Assembly: GCF_014235875.1 (NCBI RefSeq)
Contig: NZ_JACJUK010000003.1
Span: forward strand, 62,001 to 126,000
Direction: 5' to 3'
Origin: Croceivirga lutea
Lineage (GTDB): Bacteria; Bacteroidota; Bacteroidia; Flavobacteriales; Flavobacteriaceae
Length of the DNA stretch: 64,000 bases
Positions 44,383 to 53,880 of this stretch are shown one piece after another; within the stretch, counting starts at the first letter, position 1; each line of letters begins with the position of its first letter. A program made the position numbers and the translations under genes. Under the pieces are notes generated by a model, which saw only the letters and a program-made list of their open reading frames with translations, was not told the DNA's origin and searched no databases.

Positions 44383-47300
44383 TTGACCAAATCATCCATT
44401 TTACAAACTTTTGAACAGTCTCCACAACTTAGGAAACTGCGAGATGCTATTACCCAAAATACCGCTAAAAAACACATTGCATTACAAGGCCTTGTAGGTT
44501 CATCAATGTCTTTAGTGATATCAGAACTTTTTAAAACTAGTGAACTTCCTTTTCTTATTGTTTTAAATGATAAAGAAGAAGCAGCCTATATACTCAACGA
44601 TTTAGAACAGATGGTAGGTGATAAAGATGTGCTTTTTTATCCCGGTAGTTATCGCCGACCTTACCAAATTGAAGAAACTGATAATGCCAATATACTGCTT
44701 CGCGCAGAAGTATTAAACCGAATAAATTCAAGAAAAAAACCTGCCGTAATTGTTACATACCCAGATGCTTTATTTGAAAAAGTTGTTACTCGTAAAGAAT
44801 TAGATAAATCCACCTTAAAAATCAAAATAGACGACACCCTGTCTTTAGATTTTTTAAATGAAGTACTTTTTGAATACGAGTTTAAACGAGTTGATTTTGT
44901 TACGGAACCTGGAGAATTTTCAGTACGCGGTGGTATTGTTGATGTATTTTCGTTTTCTCACGACCAGCCTTATCGTATTGAGTTTTTTGGTGATGAAGTA
45001 GATAGTATTAGAACCTTTGATGTAGAAACCCAACTATCTACAGAAAAAGTAAAGAAAATCACCATAATTCCGAATGTAGAAAACAAATTTCTTCAAGAAT
45101 CTAGAGAAAGCTTTTTCAAATACATCGCTGCTAACACGGTAATTTTTTCAAAAAATTTAGTGGTTAGCTATGACCGTATAGACAGTCTTTTTGAAAAAGC
45201 AGAAGTGAGTTTCAGCAAACTAAGCCAAGACATTAAGCATGCACAACCACAAGAATTATTTCTTAATTCAAAAGCGTTAAAACAACAACTAACAAATTTT
45301 ACTGTATTAGAGGTTGCTAGTTCTGGGCATGAGTATAAAGAACAAGACAGTGTAACATTTGAAACCTCACCCCAACCATCTTTCAATAAAAAGTTTGAGT
45401 TATTAGTAGAAGATTTAAAACAAAAACATGACGAGGGTTACAAAAATGTTATTTGCTGTTCTACAGAACAACAAGCCAAACGGTTAAAAGACATCATTAA
45501 AACCGTTATTCTCGGCGATTTAGATGAAACCAATGACGATTTAGGTTACCATACTTTGGTGTTTCCTATGTATCAAGGGTTTGTTGCTCACGACTTAAAA
45601 CTAATTTGTTATACAGACCACCAAATATTTGAGCGATATCACAAATTCAATTTAAAAAACGGATACGCCAAAAAACAAGCCATTACCTTAAAAGAACTTA
45701 ATAAGCTTGAGGTTGGTGATTATGTAACCCATATAGACCATGGCATTGGTAAGTTTGGCGGCTTACAAAAAATAGACGTTGAAGGCAAAAAGCAAGAAGC
45801 TATAAAACTCATTTATGGTGACCGCGATATTTTATACGTAAGCATACATTCGCTACATAAAATTTCAAAGTACAACGGTAAAGACGGTGCTCCTCCAAAA
45901 ATATTTAAGTTAGGTTCAGCGGCTTGGAAAAAATTAAAGCAAAAAACCAAAACAAGGGTTAAAAAAATTGCCTTTGATTTAATTAAAGTATACGCCAAAA
46001 GACGTTTAGAAAAAGGGCATCAATACGACCCAGATAGTTACCTGCAACACGAACTTGAGGCCTCCTTTTTATATGAAGATACGCCAGACCAAGCTAAAGC
46101 TACTGAAGATGTCAAAAAAGATATGGAAAGCGAACGCCCTATGGACCGTTTGGTTTGTGGTGACGTAGGTTTTGGCAAAACAGAAGTTGCTATTCGTGCA
46201 GCATTTAAAGCCGTAGATAATGGCAAACAAGTAGCTATTTTGGTACCCACCACTATTCTAGCTTTTCAGCATAGTAATACGTTCAAAAAACGTATGGAAG
46301 ATTTGCCTGTGACTGTAGATTACCTAAACAGATTTAGGACTGCAAAAGAGAAAAGAAACATACTTGAAAGATTAGAAGCTGGCAAAATTGATATTATCAT
46401 TGGTACCCACCAACTCGTCAACAAAAATGTAAAATTTAAAGACCTTGGACTTTTAATTGTTGATGAAGAACAAAAGTTTGGAGTATCAGTAAAAGATAAA
46501 TTAAAATCTATAAAAGAAAATGTTGATGTTTTAACCCTAACGGCTACGCCTATACCAAGAACATTGCAGTTTAGTTTAATGGCTGCAAGAGATTTATCTG
46601 TAATTAACACACCGCCACCTAACCGCTACCCTATTGAAAGTAGAGTAATACGTTTAAGTGAAGAAGTTATTAGAGATGCAATAGCTTACGAAATCTCTCG
46701 TGGAGGGCAAGTATTCTTTGTACATAATCGTATAGAAAATATCAAAGAAGTTGCCGGCATGCTACAACGCCTAGTGCCAGACGCAAAGATTGCCATTGGT
46801 CATGGTCAAATGGATGGTAAAAAACTGGAAGAACTCATGATTGCTTTTATGAATGGTGAATTTGATGTTTTGGTTTCGACCACCATTATTGAGAGTGGTT
46901 TAGATGTAAGTAATGCCAACACAATTTTTATAAATAATGCCAATAATTTTGGGCTTAGTGATTTACACCAAATGCGTGGTCGTGTGGGTAGAAGTAACAA
47001 AAAAGCATTCTGTTACTTTATTACCCCCCCGTATGAGGTTATGACGCCCGAAGCCCGCAAACGTATTGAAGCTTTAGAACAATTTACAGATTTAGGTAGT
47101 GGCTTTAATATTGCTATGAAAGATTTAGAAATACGTGGTGCCGGAGATTTATTGGGCGGTGAACAAAGTGGCTTTATTAACGAAATAGGATTTGAAACCT
47201 ACCAAAAAATACTAGCCGAAGCTATAGATGAACTTAAAGAAAATGAATTTAAAGAATTGTATGAAGAGGTTGAAGCCGGCAAAGAAAAAGTCTTTATAAG

Positions 47301-47784
47301 AGATACCCAGCTAGATACTGATTTTCAATTACTCTTTCCTGATGATTATGTAAATAATATTACAGAACGTCTTAATCTTTATACCCAATTAAACGAAGTT
47401 GAGAATGAAGAAGGCTTGCAAAAATTCGAAGCTTCTTTACTAGACCGTTTTGGCGAATTGCCAGAAGAAGCTGTTGACTTACTCAATTCTGTTCGAATTA
47501 AGTGGATGGCTAACCATATTGGATTAGAAAAAGTGGTGTTAAAAAAGAACAAATTCTTGGGTTATTTTATAGCCGACCAACAATCACCTTTTTACCAAAC
47601 TGATACGTTTACTACAGTATTACAATACGTACAAAGCCACCCTCAACAATGCCAATTAAAAGAAAAGCAAACCAGAAATGGCTTGCGTTTACTTTTGGTT
47701 TTTGACCGTATTACAAGTGTAGAAAATGCGCTAAAAGTTTTAGAGCCAATTGCACCTGTTAAGAATTTTGTTGAATCTAAATAG
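44383..47784 (+). CDS. mfd: Transcription-repair coupling factor
   Basis: An 1133-residue ATP-dependent translocase that removes RNA polymerase stalled at DNA lesions and recruits UvrA. Domain order is UvrB-like N-terminus (with 'YPGSYRRPYQIEETD'), an RNA polymerase interaction domain (about 445-545, 'LNKLEVGDYVTHIDHGIGKFGGL' as blocks), helicase core with Walker A 'CGDVGFGKTEVA', motif II 'VDEEQKFG' and motif VI 'QMRGRVGRSNKKAF', and a C-terminal TRCF domain. The start is TTG at 44383. It follows the four-gene ligase cassette, forming one DNA repair neighbourhood, but has its own promoter-like motif. Confidence 0.96.
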   Translation: MTKSSILQTFEQSPQLRKLRDAITQNTAKKHIALQGLVGSSMSLVISELFKTSELPFLIVLNDKEEAAYILNDLEQMVGDKDVLFYPGSYRRPYQIEETDNANILLRAEVLNRINSRKKPAVIVTYPDALFEKVVTRKELDKSTLKIKIDDTLSLDFLNEVLFEYEFKRVDFVTEPGEFSVRGGIVDVFSFSHDQPYRIEFFGDEVDSIRTFDVETQLSTEKVKKITIIPNVENKFLQESRESFFKYIAANTVIFSKNLVVSYDRIDSLFEKAEVSFSKLSQDIKHAQPQELFLNSKALKQQLTNFTVLEVASSGHEYKEQDSVTFETSPQPSFNKKFELLVEDLKQKHDEGYKNVICCSTEQQAKRLKDIIKTVILGDLDETNDDLGYHTLVFPMYQGFVAHDLKLICYTDHQIFERYHKFNLKNGYAKKQAITLKELNKLEVGDYVTHIDHGIGKFGGLQKIDVEGKKQEAIKLIYGDRDILYVSIHSLHKISKYNGKDGAPPKIFKLGSAAWKKLKQKTKTRVKKIAFDLIKVYAKRRLEKGHQYDPDSYLQHELEASFLYEDTPDQAKATEDVKKDMESERPMDRLVCGDVGFGKTEVAIRAAFKAVDNGKQVAILVPTTILAFQHSNTFKKRMEDLPVTVDYLNRFRTAKEKRNILERLEAGKIDIIIGTHQLVNKNVKFKDLGLLIVDEEQKFGVSVKDKLKSIKENVDVLTLTATPIPRTLQFSLMAARDLSVINTPPPNRYPIESRVIRLSEEVIRDAIAYEISRGGQVFFVHNRIENIKEVAGMLQRLVPDAKIAIGHGQMDGKKLEELMIAFMNGEFDVLVSTTIIESGLDVSNANTIFINNANNFGLSDLHQMRGRVGRSNKKAFCYFITPPYEVMTPEARKRIEALEQFTDLGSGFNIAMKDLEIRGAGDLLGGEQSGFINEIGFETYQKILAEAIDELKENEFKELYEEVEAGKEKVFIRDTQLDTDFQLLFPDDYVNNITERLNLYTQLNEVENEEGLQKFEASLLDRFGELPEEAVDLLNSVRIKWMANHIGLEKVVLKKNKFLGYFIADQQSPFYQTDTFTTVLQYVQSHPQQCQLKEKQTRNGLRLLLVFDRITSVENALKVLEPIAPVKNFVESK

Positions 47785-47788
47785 TTTT

Positions 47789-48400
47789 TTAAGGCTTGGC
47801 ATATGTATAAGTGCCTAACTTTTGTACGCTATAATAAGAATCTAAACCTCCAATACCAACACAATCTAAATGCTCCAAGTTAATGTCTCCATTAGCTGCA
47901 ATACAATTATCTGGCAATTGCAACTGAGTTATTTTACCTATGATTAGACGAGTATCATTACATTTAATTAAGTGTTCTTCTTCAAACTCTAGGGCTATTT
48001 TAATAGTACTTTCTTTTACAAAAGGGGCTTTAAAATTTGCATAATATTCTTCTGTAAGTCCAACCCTTTCAAACTCTGAAACACCACGTTCATACTTTGC
48101 AGAAGTTTGGTGCGCTTTTTTATGAATTTCAGTGGTAATCTGGTTTATGGTATAAACACCTGTTTCTTTTATATTTTCATAAGTATGACGCTCAACAGTG
48201 GTTGGTCGTAAAACAAAACCTAAATAAGGAGGATTTGCCCCTATATGAACCACTGAATTAAAAATAGCCAAATTGGATTTTCTTTCCTTTGAAATTGTGG
48301 CTATAAGATTGGCAGGTTTAATTCCAGAAACTTTATTTAACAAATTACCACGATAACGACTTGGCATTTCCATTAAATCATCAAATGAAAAAATCGGCAT
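47789..48400 (-). CDS. Flavin reductase family protein (FMN-binding split barrel)
   Basis: A 203-residue flavin-binding protein. The split-barrel pattern 'SGIKPANLIATISKERKSNLAIFN' (blocks), 'LGFVLRPTTVERHTYENIKETGVYTINQI' (blocks) and 'LEFEEEHLIKCNDTRLIIGKI' places it in the flavin reductase-like/Pnp-oxidase family that uses FMN. The partner oxygenase is unknown. The AlkB-type monooxygenase nearby does not normally use a flavin reductase of this type. Convergent with mfd, with a 4-base gap. Confidence 0.87.
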   Translation of the reverse strand: MPIFSFDDLMEMPSRYRGNLLNKVSGIKPANLIATISKERKSNLAIFNSVVHIGANPPYLGFVLRPTTVERHTYENIKETGVYTINQITTEIHKKAHQTSAKYERGVSEFERVGLTEEYYANFKAPFVKESTIKIALEFEEEHLIKCNDTRLIIGKITQLQLPDNCIAANGDINLEHLDCVGIGGLDSYYSVQKLGTYTYAKP

Positions 48401-48446
48401 AGCTTTTTTATCAAAGATATTGAGATAGTAAGAATTGGGTATAAGA

Positions 48447-48467
48447 AAGCCCTTTAAAAAAGGGCTT
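48447..48467. terminator. Hairpin between the small secreted protein and flavin reductase genes
   Basis: AAGCCCTTT and AAAGGGCTT form a 9-base stem with a 3-base loop. No long T run follows on either strand. It is 28 bases past the stop of the minus-strand small-protein gene and could end its transcript. Confidence 0.5.
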
Positions 48468-48494
48468 AAGATTAGTTAGTTATTATGGTTTTAC

Positions 48495-48731
48495 TTATGC
48501 AATTTTAGACTTGTATGATTTGGAAACAAACTTTAATTCTCTTTTAATCCTAGAATTTTTGAATTTATACAAACGAGCAACTTCGATATTTTGAGTATTT
48601 GTAACGTTTACTTTTGTCACTAAAGTTACCTGTTGTATTGTGGTTTCAACCTTAATCAGCTTTGCTGGCGTATTCGCCATTGCTGCAGTACTTATTAAAA
48701 TTCCAAAAACTAAGGTTAAAATTGTTTTCAT
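48495..48731 (-). CDS. Small exported basic protein
   Basis: A 78-residue protein with a clean signal peptide (MKTILTLVFGILISTAAMA, cleaved near residue 19) and a short basic mature part ending 'KNSRIKRELKFVSKSYKSKIA'. Short flavobacterial proteins of this pattern are common and uncharacterised. The mature region is too short to assign a fold. It lies upstream of the flavin reductase on the same strand, with a hairpin between them. Confidence 0.65.
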   Translation of the reverse strand: MKTILTLVFGILISTAAMANTPAKLIKVETTIQQVTLVTKVNVTNTQNIEVARLYKFKNSRIKRELKFVSKSYKSKIA

Positions 48732-48994
48732 GACTTGGGTAATTCTTACAATGTAAAATTACCCAGAGTACTAGCCTGCAATAGCTTTTGGTCGTTAATC
48801 CAGATAAAAAAATCGCTCAAAAACAAGAAAACAGATAAAGTGCTTTTTATCATCGATAAATGATTTTTAGCTCAAAAACCAATTACCGATTGGAACTGCA
48901 TTTAAACGATTTTCTGTTCTATGTCTTTAATGAACAAAGGTTAGAACATTATGATTTTATTATTAAATTTGACTATTATCCTTTTTTAGTCAAT

Positions 48995-49570
48995 ATGTCA
49001 AATATTAAAAAACAGCTTATTCACGTAGCTAGTGATACCTTTAGTAAGTACGGCTATTATAAAACCGCTATGGAAGACATTGCCAAAGCAGCCCAAAAAG
49101 CAAAGGGCTCTTTATATTACCATTTTGGAAGCAAAGAATTGCTGTTTGAAGCTGTTGTGCTGCAAGAATTGGATAAATTAAAAGAGGAGTTAACTCAAGT
49201 TTTTGCAGATAAAAACTCTGATACAAGAACAGTAATACATAGTTACATGTTAAAACGAATGGAGGTTTTACGCAATGCCCCTAATTATCAAGAAACGTTA
49301 CGACCTAACTTTTATGAACATTATGATTTTGTAAACAGTGTAAAAGAAAACATGGTTTCTTGGGAGGTAGCGCAATTAGTAATACTAATTGAAAGAGGGG
49401 TTGCTAACCATGAATTAGACTTACCTGGCGATTATAAGGTATATGCACAGGTATTAGTGATGCTTTTGCAAGGACTGGAACCTAACTTTTATTTAAAAGG
49501 AGAATATGATCGCTTAGAATCTCACTTTGATAACCTCATCAAAATAATAACTAAAGGAATTTCAACATAA
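48995..49570 (+). CDS. TetR-family transcriptional regulator
   Basis: From ATG 48995 the protein is 191 residues. Its N-terminal TetR helix-turn-helix is standard: 'HVASDTFSKYGYYKTAMEDIA' (blocks), 'AAQKAKGSLYYHFGSKELLFEAV'. A longer frame from 48860 adds 45 non-conserved residues and is rejected. The C-terminal ligand domain is all-helical. The gene stops 6 bases before an AlkB-type monooxygenase, so it probably controls that gene in response to a hydrophobic ligand. The ligand is not predictable. Confidence 0.88.
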   Translation: MSNIKKQLIHVASDTFSKYGYYKTAMEDIAKAAQKAKGSLYYHFGSKELLFEAVVLQELDKLKEELTQVFADKNSDTRTVIHSYMLKRMEVLRNAPNYQETLRPNFYEHYDFVNSVKENMVSWEVAQLVILIERGVANHELDLPGDYKVYAQVLVMLLQGLEPNFYLKGEYDRLESHFDNLIKIITKGIST

Positions 49571-49576
49571 ACAGTC

Positions 49577-50611
49577 ATGAAAAGACTTAAATACCTTTTT
49601 GTTTATACTATACCTATAACCGTTTTTATTGCCTTCAATTTTAAGGGAATTTGGACCTTTTTACCACTTTTAGTTTTCTTTGGACTTGTTCCGTTATTGG
49701 AATTATTGATACCAGCTGACAGGGCCAATATGGATACAAAACTTGCAGAGGATGAAAAAAATCAAAAAATCTACGATTACATTTTATACGGCACCTTACC
49801 CCTACAATTAGGATTTTTAATCTATTTCTTTTTTATAATTGACAACACTTTATATGGCAGCATAGAGTTTATAGGGCGTATTACTGCTATGGGTTTTATG
49901 TGTGGAGTAATAGGTATTAATGTAGGGCATGAATTAGGACATAGACCTACTCGATGGGAACAATTATTAGGAGAAATTCTTTTACTTACTTCTTTAAATA
50001 CCCATTTTTTACCCTACCATAATGCAGGTCATCATAGAAACGTAGCTACACCACAAGATTCAGCAACAGCTCGCAAAAATGAACTACTATTTGTTTACTG
50101 GTTTAGGTCTCATTTTGGTAGTTATATAGAAGCATGGCAACTAGAAAATAAAAGATTACACGCTGAGGGTAAATCATGGTTAAGTCTACACAATAGTATG
50201 GTTGTATATACCCTTGCCAACCTTGCCGTTCTTTTTAGTGTTTTCTATTTTTTCGGATACAAAGTGCTCATTGCTTTTGCTGCTGCAGCTGTAATAGGTA
50301 TTATACTTTTAGAAACGGTAAATTATATAGAGCATTACGGCTTACTACGTAAAAAAAACGAATACGGCCGTTACGAACCGGTAAGACATCATCACTCCTG
50401 GAATTCTGACCATCCTATTGGTAGAACGTTATTATTCAATCTTTCTAGACATTCTGACCACCATTATAATGGAAGTAAAAAATATCAAATGTTAAAATCA
50501 CACGAGAAAAGTCCGCAAATGCCTACGGGTTACCCAGGCATGATGCTTTTAGCCTTATTTCAACCCCTGTGGTTTTTAGTGATGAACAAAAAGTTGAAGC
50601 AATTTGAATAA
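49577..50611 (+). CDS. alkB: AlkB-type alkane 1-monooxygenase (membrane di-iron)
   Basis: A 344-residue integral membrane non-haem di-iron oxygenase with about six helices. All four histidine motifs of alkane hydroxylases are visible: HELGHRP, HNAGHHRNVAT, NYIEHYGLLRK and 'LSRHSDHHYNGSKKYQ'. It should hydroxylate the terminal carbon of medium-chain alkanes or related hydrocarbon chains, with electrons from rubredoxin. No rubredoxin or rubredoxin reductase gene is nearby. Related fatty-acid or xylene monooxygenases share the motifs, so the substrate is not proved. It lies just downstream of the TetR gene. Confidence 0.88.
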   Translation: MKRLKYLFVYTIPITVFIAFNFKGIWTFLPLLVFFGLVPLLELLIPADRANMDTKLAEDEKNQKIYDYILYGTLPLQLGFLIYFFFIIDNTLYGSIEFIGRITAMGFMCGVIGINVGHELGHRPTRWEQLLGEILLLTSLNTHFLPYHNAGHHRNVATPQDSATARKNELLFVYWFRSHFGSYIEAWQLENKRLHAEGKSWLSLHNSMVVYTLANLAVLFSVFYFFGYKVLIAFAAAAVIGIILLETVNYIEHYGLLRKKNEYGRYEPVRHHHSWNSDHPIGRTLLFNLSRHSDHHYNGSKKYQMLKSHEKSPQMPTGYPGMMLLALFQPLWFLVMNKKLKQFE

Positions 50612-50683
50612 GTATTTTATCGAAAAAAACTTCTGATAAATACTAAGACCTAAAATACGCGTTGTAGAAAATATACTTCTATT

Positions 50684-50827
50684 ATGGCACAATCGATAAA
50701 ATATAGGCGACGAAAAAAGTCTATAAAGGGAATTTTCCTTTTAGCCTTTATTATTTTATTACTTAAAGTGTTGCTGTATTTTTTATTAGAAAATGGTTTA
50801 ATGCTTCACTTTAGATTAGAGCAATAA
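50684..50827 (+). CDS. Small basic single-pass membrane peptide (47 residues)
   Basis: ATG-started. The first 16 residues are strongly basic (MAQSIKYRRRKKSIKG) and are followed by a hydrophobic stretch 'IFLLAFIILLLKVLLYFLL' (about 17-35) and a short polar end. The positive-inside rule predicts a cytoplasmic N-terminus. It is a plausible small membrane protein linked to the alkB transcript, from which it is separated by 72 bases. There is no known family. Confidence 0.45.
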   Translation: MAQSIKYRRRKKSIKGIFLLAFIILLLKVLLYFLLENGLMLHFRLEQ

Positions 50828-51022
50828 TCTAATTCTTGTTTTACAACCCTATTCTTAAAGGCTTTTTTAAAGAACCATTCATCGATTAACCATTGAAAAA
50901 CTGGAACTTACCTCGTATATCATCTTCTTAAAACAAACCATTCGTCTACACTTTTTTAATATCTATCCGCCTTGGATAATAATCAGCAAATTTCAACGAT
51001 ACATTTGCTCAAAAAACGAGAC

Positions 51023-51121
51023 ATGGTTAAAATGACAAAAATTAATTGGATACTTTTTTTCTTTATTATGGTGTCTTTTTTACAAGGCATTGCAGGTGCT
51101 ATTGTATTACTAACCCATTAA
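51023..51121 (+). CDS. Very small hydrophobic ORF (32 residues)
   Basis: ATG-started frame (an internal ATG at 51032 is also possible) starting MVKMTKINWILFFFIMVSF and ending 'GAIVLLTH'. It would be almost entirely one membrane helix. It may be a genuine microprotein or chance in AT-rich DNA. Confidence 0.3.
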   Translation: MVKMTKINWILFFFIMVSFLQGIAGAIVLLTH

Positions 51122-51136
51122 TAAAACCCTTAGACT

Positions 51137-53119
51137 CTAAAATTTCTTCTTAATTAACAAGGTACCCTCTTGGTCATAATAGCGCCAAGTACCAGACTGT
51201 TCATCCTCTTTATATCTACCAGTTATTTTTAGTTTTCCGCTGGGATAAAAGTATTGATACCTACCATGCTTTTTGCCATCTTTAAGCGCAACTTTAAATT
51301 TTAATTTACTGTTAGAATAACTTACCTGATACTCTTTTAGATTTAAATCTGGCGGATAAATCGGCGGAATTTCAAATACCCTTTCATCGTTGTCAGATGA
51401 TAATTTTGAAAGTGGTTGCTTTCTCTTGACTATCGATTCATTCTTAAAAAAAGGGTGTTGCTTAACTTCATTAACATCTAAATAAGAAAGTACTAATCTA
51501 GATTTAAATTCAGCTTCATCTGGCATTAATTGAAATCCGGCTAACGGAAAACAAATAAAATAGTCTTTGTTTTTTCTGAGTTTATCCTTTGTGTCTAGAG
51601 TTGCGGTTTCATAGAAACTATTAAAAAGCAGCGGTACATTTGCATAAACAAAAAGGCTAGATTCACTCGAAAAGTCCTTTGTAAACTCTTGATAAGTTGA
51701 TGACTCTACTAAAGTTTCTTTAGCTATATATTTATCAATTATATGTTTAAGGGTATTAGGACTATCACTAAAAACCACATTATCTTCTAAGATGATAAAA
51801 TATGGTTTATCAAACTCCTCAAACCTATTCCCTAAAATATCTTTAAAAAAACCCTTAATAGATAAGAAGTTTATCTCATAGCCCTTGTAAGTAACAGCTT
51901 TAAATTTTACGGGAGTGCGTTTTTTTATCTGTGCTAATACAAAAGCTAATTTTTCTTTAGCAAGTTTTTTGTCTTTAGTCTGCAATACCAAAGCCAATGG
52001 ATTTTTCACCTGTTTGGTATTAGTTGGTAATTGTAGAATGGAAATTTCAGAACCTATCCAACTTACAAAATCTTCTTTAATATTAATTTTTAAGAACTTC
52101 TCCAAGGATTCAATTCCACTAGCATAGCTCTCAAATTCTTTAGGAGAGGCCTTTTGTAGACTTTCTAAATTGCTATAGAATTCTTCAAAACTAGAAAATC
52201 CATAACTTAAATATAGAGCAGTATCGTCTGGAGCAATTGCTGAGAGATAACGTTCACTAACTCCAGATTTTTGAAGTGCTTTTAAGTAGATTTCATTTAA
52301 AGATTTTATGTTGGTATACCCCTCAGCAGTTAGTTTACTTTCACTATTAACATCAATATGAAATCCAGAGAAGTCTAAATTCTCACTTACCCTTTGCCCC
52401 CAAGTACTTGGTTGCGCATAATACTGATTTAGGTAATCATCAAAATATTGGTATTGTACGTAAAGTCTAAAAAGGTTTTCATAACCCACCTTTTTGTTTA
52501 CCGCTATAAAATTGAGATTACGTCCAATTTCAGGCTCTTTATATTGGTCAATAGCCGCTTCAATAAGCGTGTGTGTATAAGACGCTATAAGTTGATTTTT
52601 AATAAATGAAAGGTATAATGTTTCTTTTTCTTTATTATTAAAAACCTCTAAAATTTCATGGTCATGATAGGTTCTTCTGCTTAACGAATAATCTTCATTC
52701 AACAGCGTATTAAAATAAGATTTAAGTAGATTTAGATTAGCAATTCTTTTTAAATCTAACACATAAAACAAGCCATAATCATTTGGCGTTGTCATATGAA
52801 CAGAAATGTAAAAAGACCTATTATCAAAGAATTCAAACAAACTTTTACGCTCATTAAAAAGCGTATCTATACGTTGAATATTTTCTGTAAGGTTAGAAAA
52901 GTAATCGTTATCTGTAAGATGAGACCAAGCTTCACTTTCACTTATCACATTCCAACTTTCTACGGGCTTATCAGATTCGATAATAAAGACCGCATCTTTA
53001 GGAATTAAATATATAGGTTGCAGATTTGTTTTTGGAGCTAGCACAAAAATGTACAATAGGTAAATTGCATATGCAACTAAAACTACAAATACACCTAACC
53101 GTAAATTCTTCCTTAACAT
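51137..53119 (-). CDS. DUF3352-like envelope protein with C-terminal YwqK/MORN-type repeats
   Basis: A 660-residue protein with one N-terminal membrane helix (about 8-28, 'LGVFVVLVAYAIYLLYIFVL'). A large ectodomain starts 'IPKDAVFIIESDKPVESW', the pattern of DUF3352-type proteins. The C-terminal 60 residues contain YwqK/MORN-type repeats ('KKHGRYQYFYPSGKLKITGRY' as blocks, 'SGTWRYYDQEGTLLIKK'). It should face the periplasm. No enzymatic residues are evident. The gene is upstream of no other on its strand within 50 bases and the function is unknown. Confidence 0.65.
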   Translation of the reverse strand: MLRKNLRLGVFVVLVAYAIYLLYIFVLAPKTNLQPIYLIPKDAVFIIESDKPVESWNVISESEAWSHLTDNDYFSNLTENIQRIDTLFNERKSLFEFFDNRSFYISVHMTTPNDYGLFYVLDLKRIANLNLLKSYFNTLLNEDYSLSRRTYHDHEILEVFNNKEKETLYLSFIKNQLIASYTHTLIEAAIDQYKEPEIGRNLNFIAVNKKVGYENLFRLYVQYQYFDDYLNQYYAQPSTWGQRVSENLDFSGFHIDVNSESKLTAEGYTNIKSLNEIYLKALQKSGVSERYLSAIAPDDTALYLSYGFSSFEEFYSNLESLQKASPKEFESYASGIESLEKFLKINIKEDFVSWIGSEISILQLPTNTKQVKNPLALVLQTKDKKLAKEKLAFVLAQIKKRTPVKFKAVTYKGYEINFLSIKGFFKDILGNRFEEFDKPYFIILEDNVVFSDSPNTLKHIIDKYIAKETLVESSTYQEFTKDFSSESSLFVYANVPLLFNSFYETATLDTKDKLRKNKDYFICFPLAGFQLMPDEAEFKSRLVLSYLDVNEVKQHPFFKNESIVKRKQPLSKLSSDNDERVFEIPPIYPPDLNLKEYQVSYSNSKLKFKVALKDGKKHGRYQYFYPSGKLKITGRYKEDEQSGTWRYYDQEGTLLIKKKF

Positions 53120-53168
53120 TGGTACGAAAGCTATACCTAGCTAACGTTAATGTCTAAAATTTAGTTCG

Positions 53169-53828
53169 TTATAAAGTCTTTAAATCTTTAATTGTTCTAA
53201 ATGCCATATCAACTTGTTCATCATTTACCAAAATGGTAAACTCATTGGTTGTTGAGATAACTTCGTACAGTATAATACCTTCCCAAGCTAAACGCTGAAA
53301 AATAAAATAATAGATACCGGGCACAGATACATTTTCAGCAGGTAGTTTAACAGTTACAGAAGAAAGGTTGGTAGCTTTTTGGGTACAACGTTCATCTTTA
53401 AAAAAATCTTCAACAACATTGTCTAGCGTATTACTTACAACAATATTTATTTCATTAACACCTCTAGAAGAGGTGTAGAAAATGTCTTGATTCTCGTGAA
53501 CTTTTTCTAATAATTTAGCCTGTTGAGCCAAAATAGTTTCTGAGGAAAGAAAGGTATAGTCAGTAAGATTAGAGCGCACTGTAATTTCACCAATATTTTT
53601 TAAAACTTTTACAATACGGTGCGTGGCACGAAACTCTAAATCATCTGAAAGACGCTTTAAAGCCATAACTATAGCACCATCTTTTACATCTTTACCTAAC
53701 ACATCTGCAATCTCTGGTCGTATTTGACGAGATAGTGAAGTAAGGTTAATAATACCCTGTGCCAATGCACTTTGCAAGAATGGCTTTTTTTTAATGTATT
53801 GCTCAACTACAGCCGATATTGTTTTCAT
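53169..53828 (-). CDS. ACT-domain-like protein (aspartokinase-ACT homologue)
   Basis: A 219-residue cytoplasmic protein. The N-terminal half is helical ('KPFLQSALAQGIINLTSLSRQI', 'GAIVMALKRLSDDLEF'). The C-terminal half contains ACT-like segments. The last 70 residues ('SVTVKLPAENVSVPGIYYFIF', 'ISTTNEFTILVNDEQVDMAF') closely follow the ACT domain of aspartokinases. A regulatory amino-acid-sensing role is possible. There is no kinase domain. Conserved flavobacterial proteins of this type are uncharacterised, so no function is claimed. Confidence 0.65.
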   Translation of the reverse strand: MKTISAVVEQYIKKKPFLQSALAQGIINLTSLSRQIRPEIADVLGKDVKDGAIVMALKRLSDDLEFRATHRIVKVLKNIGEITVRSNLTDYTFLSSETILAQQAKLLEKVHENQDIFYTSSRGVNEINIVVSNTLDNVVEDFFKDERCTQKATNLSSVTVKLPAENVSVPGIYYFIFQRLAWEGIILYEVISTTNEFTILVNDEQVDMAFRTIKDLKTL

Positions 53829-53880
53829 ATTGGTAGGTTTGAGGGCAAAAATAACTTTTTGTTATAAATAAAACAAATGG

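Larger units (their letters stand above)
50612..51136. other. Intergenic region with two tiny membrane-peptide ORFs
   Basis: About 525 bases between alkB and the convergent minus-strand DUF3352-type gene. It holds two short plus-strand frames (50684-50827 and 51023-51121, described separately), each ATG-started and predicted to make a single membrane helix. No RNA, terminator or repeat was recognised in the rest. Confidence 0.5.

Noticed and set aside
48860-48994. N-terminal extension of the TetR regulator
   Set aside because: TetR proteins begin a few residues before the first HTH helix, and the extra 45 residues are low-complexity AT-driven sequence.
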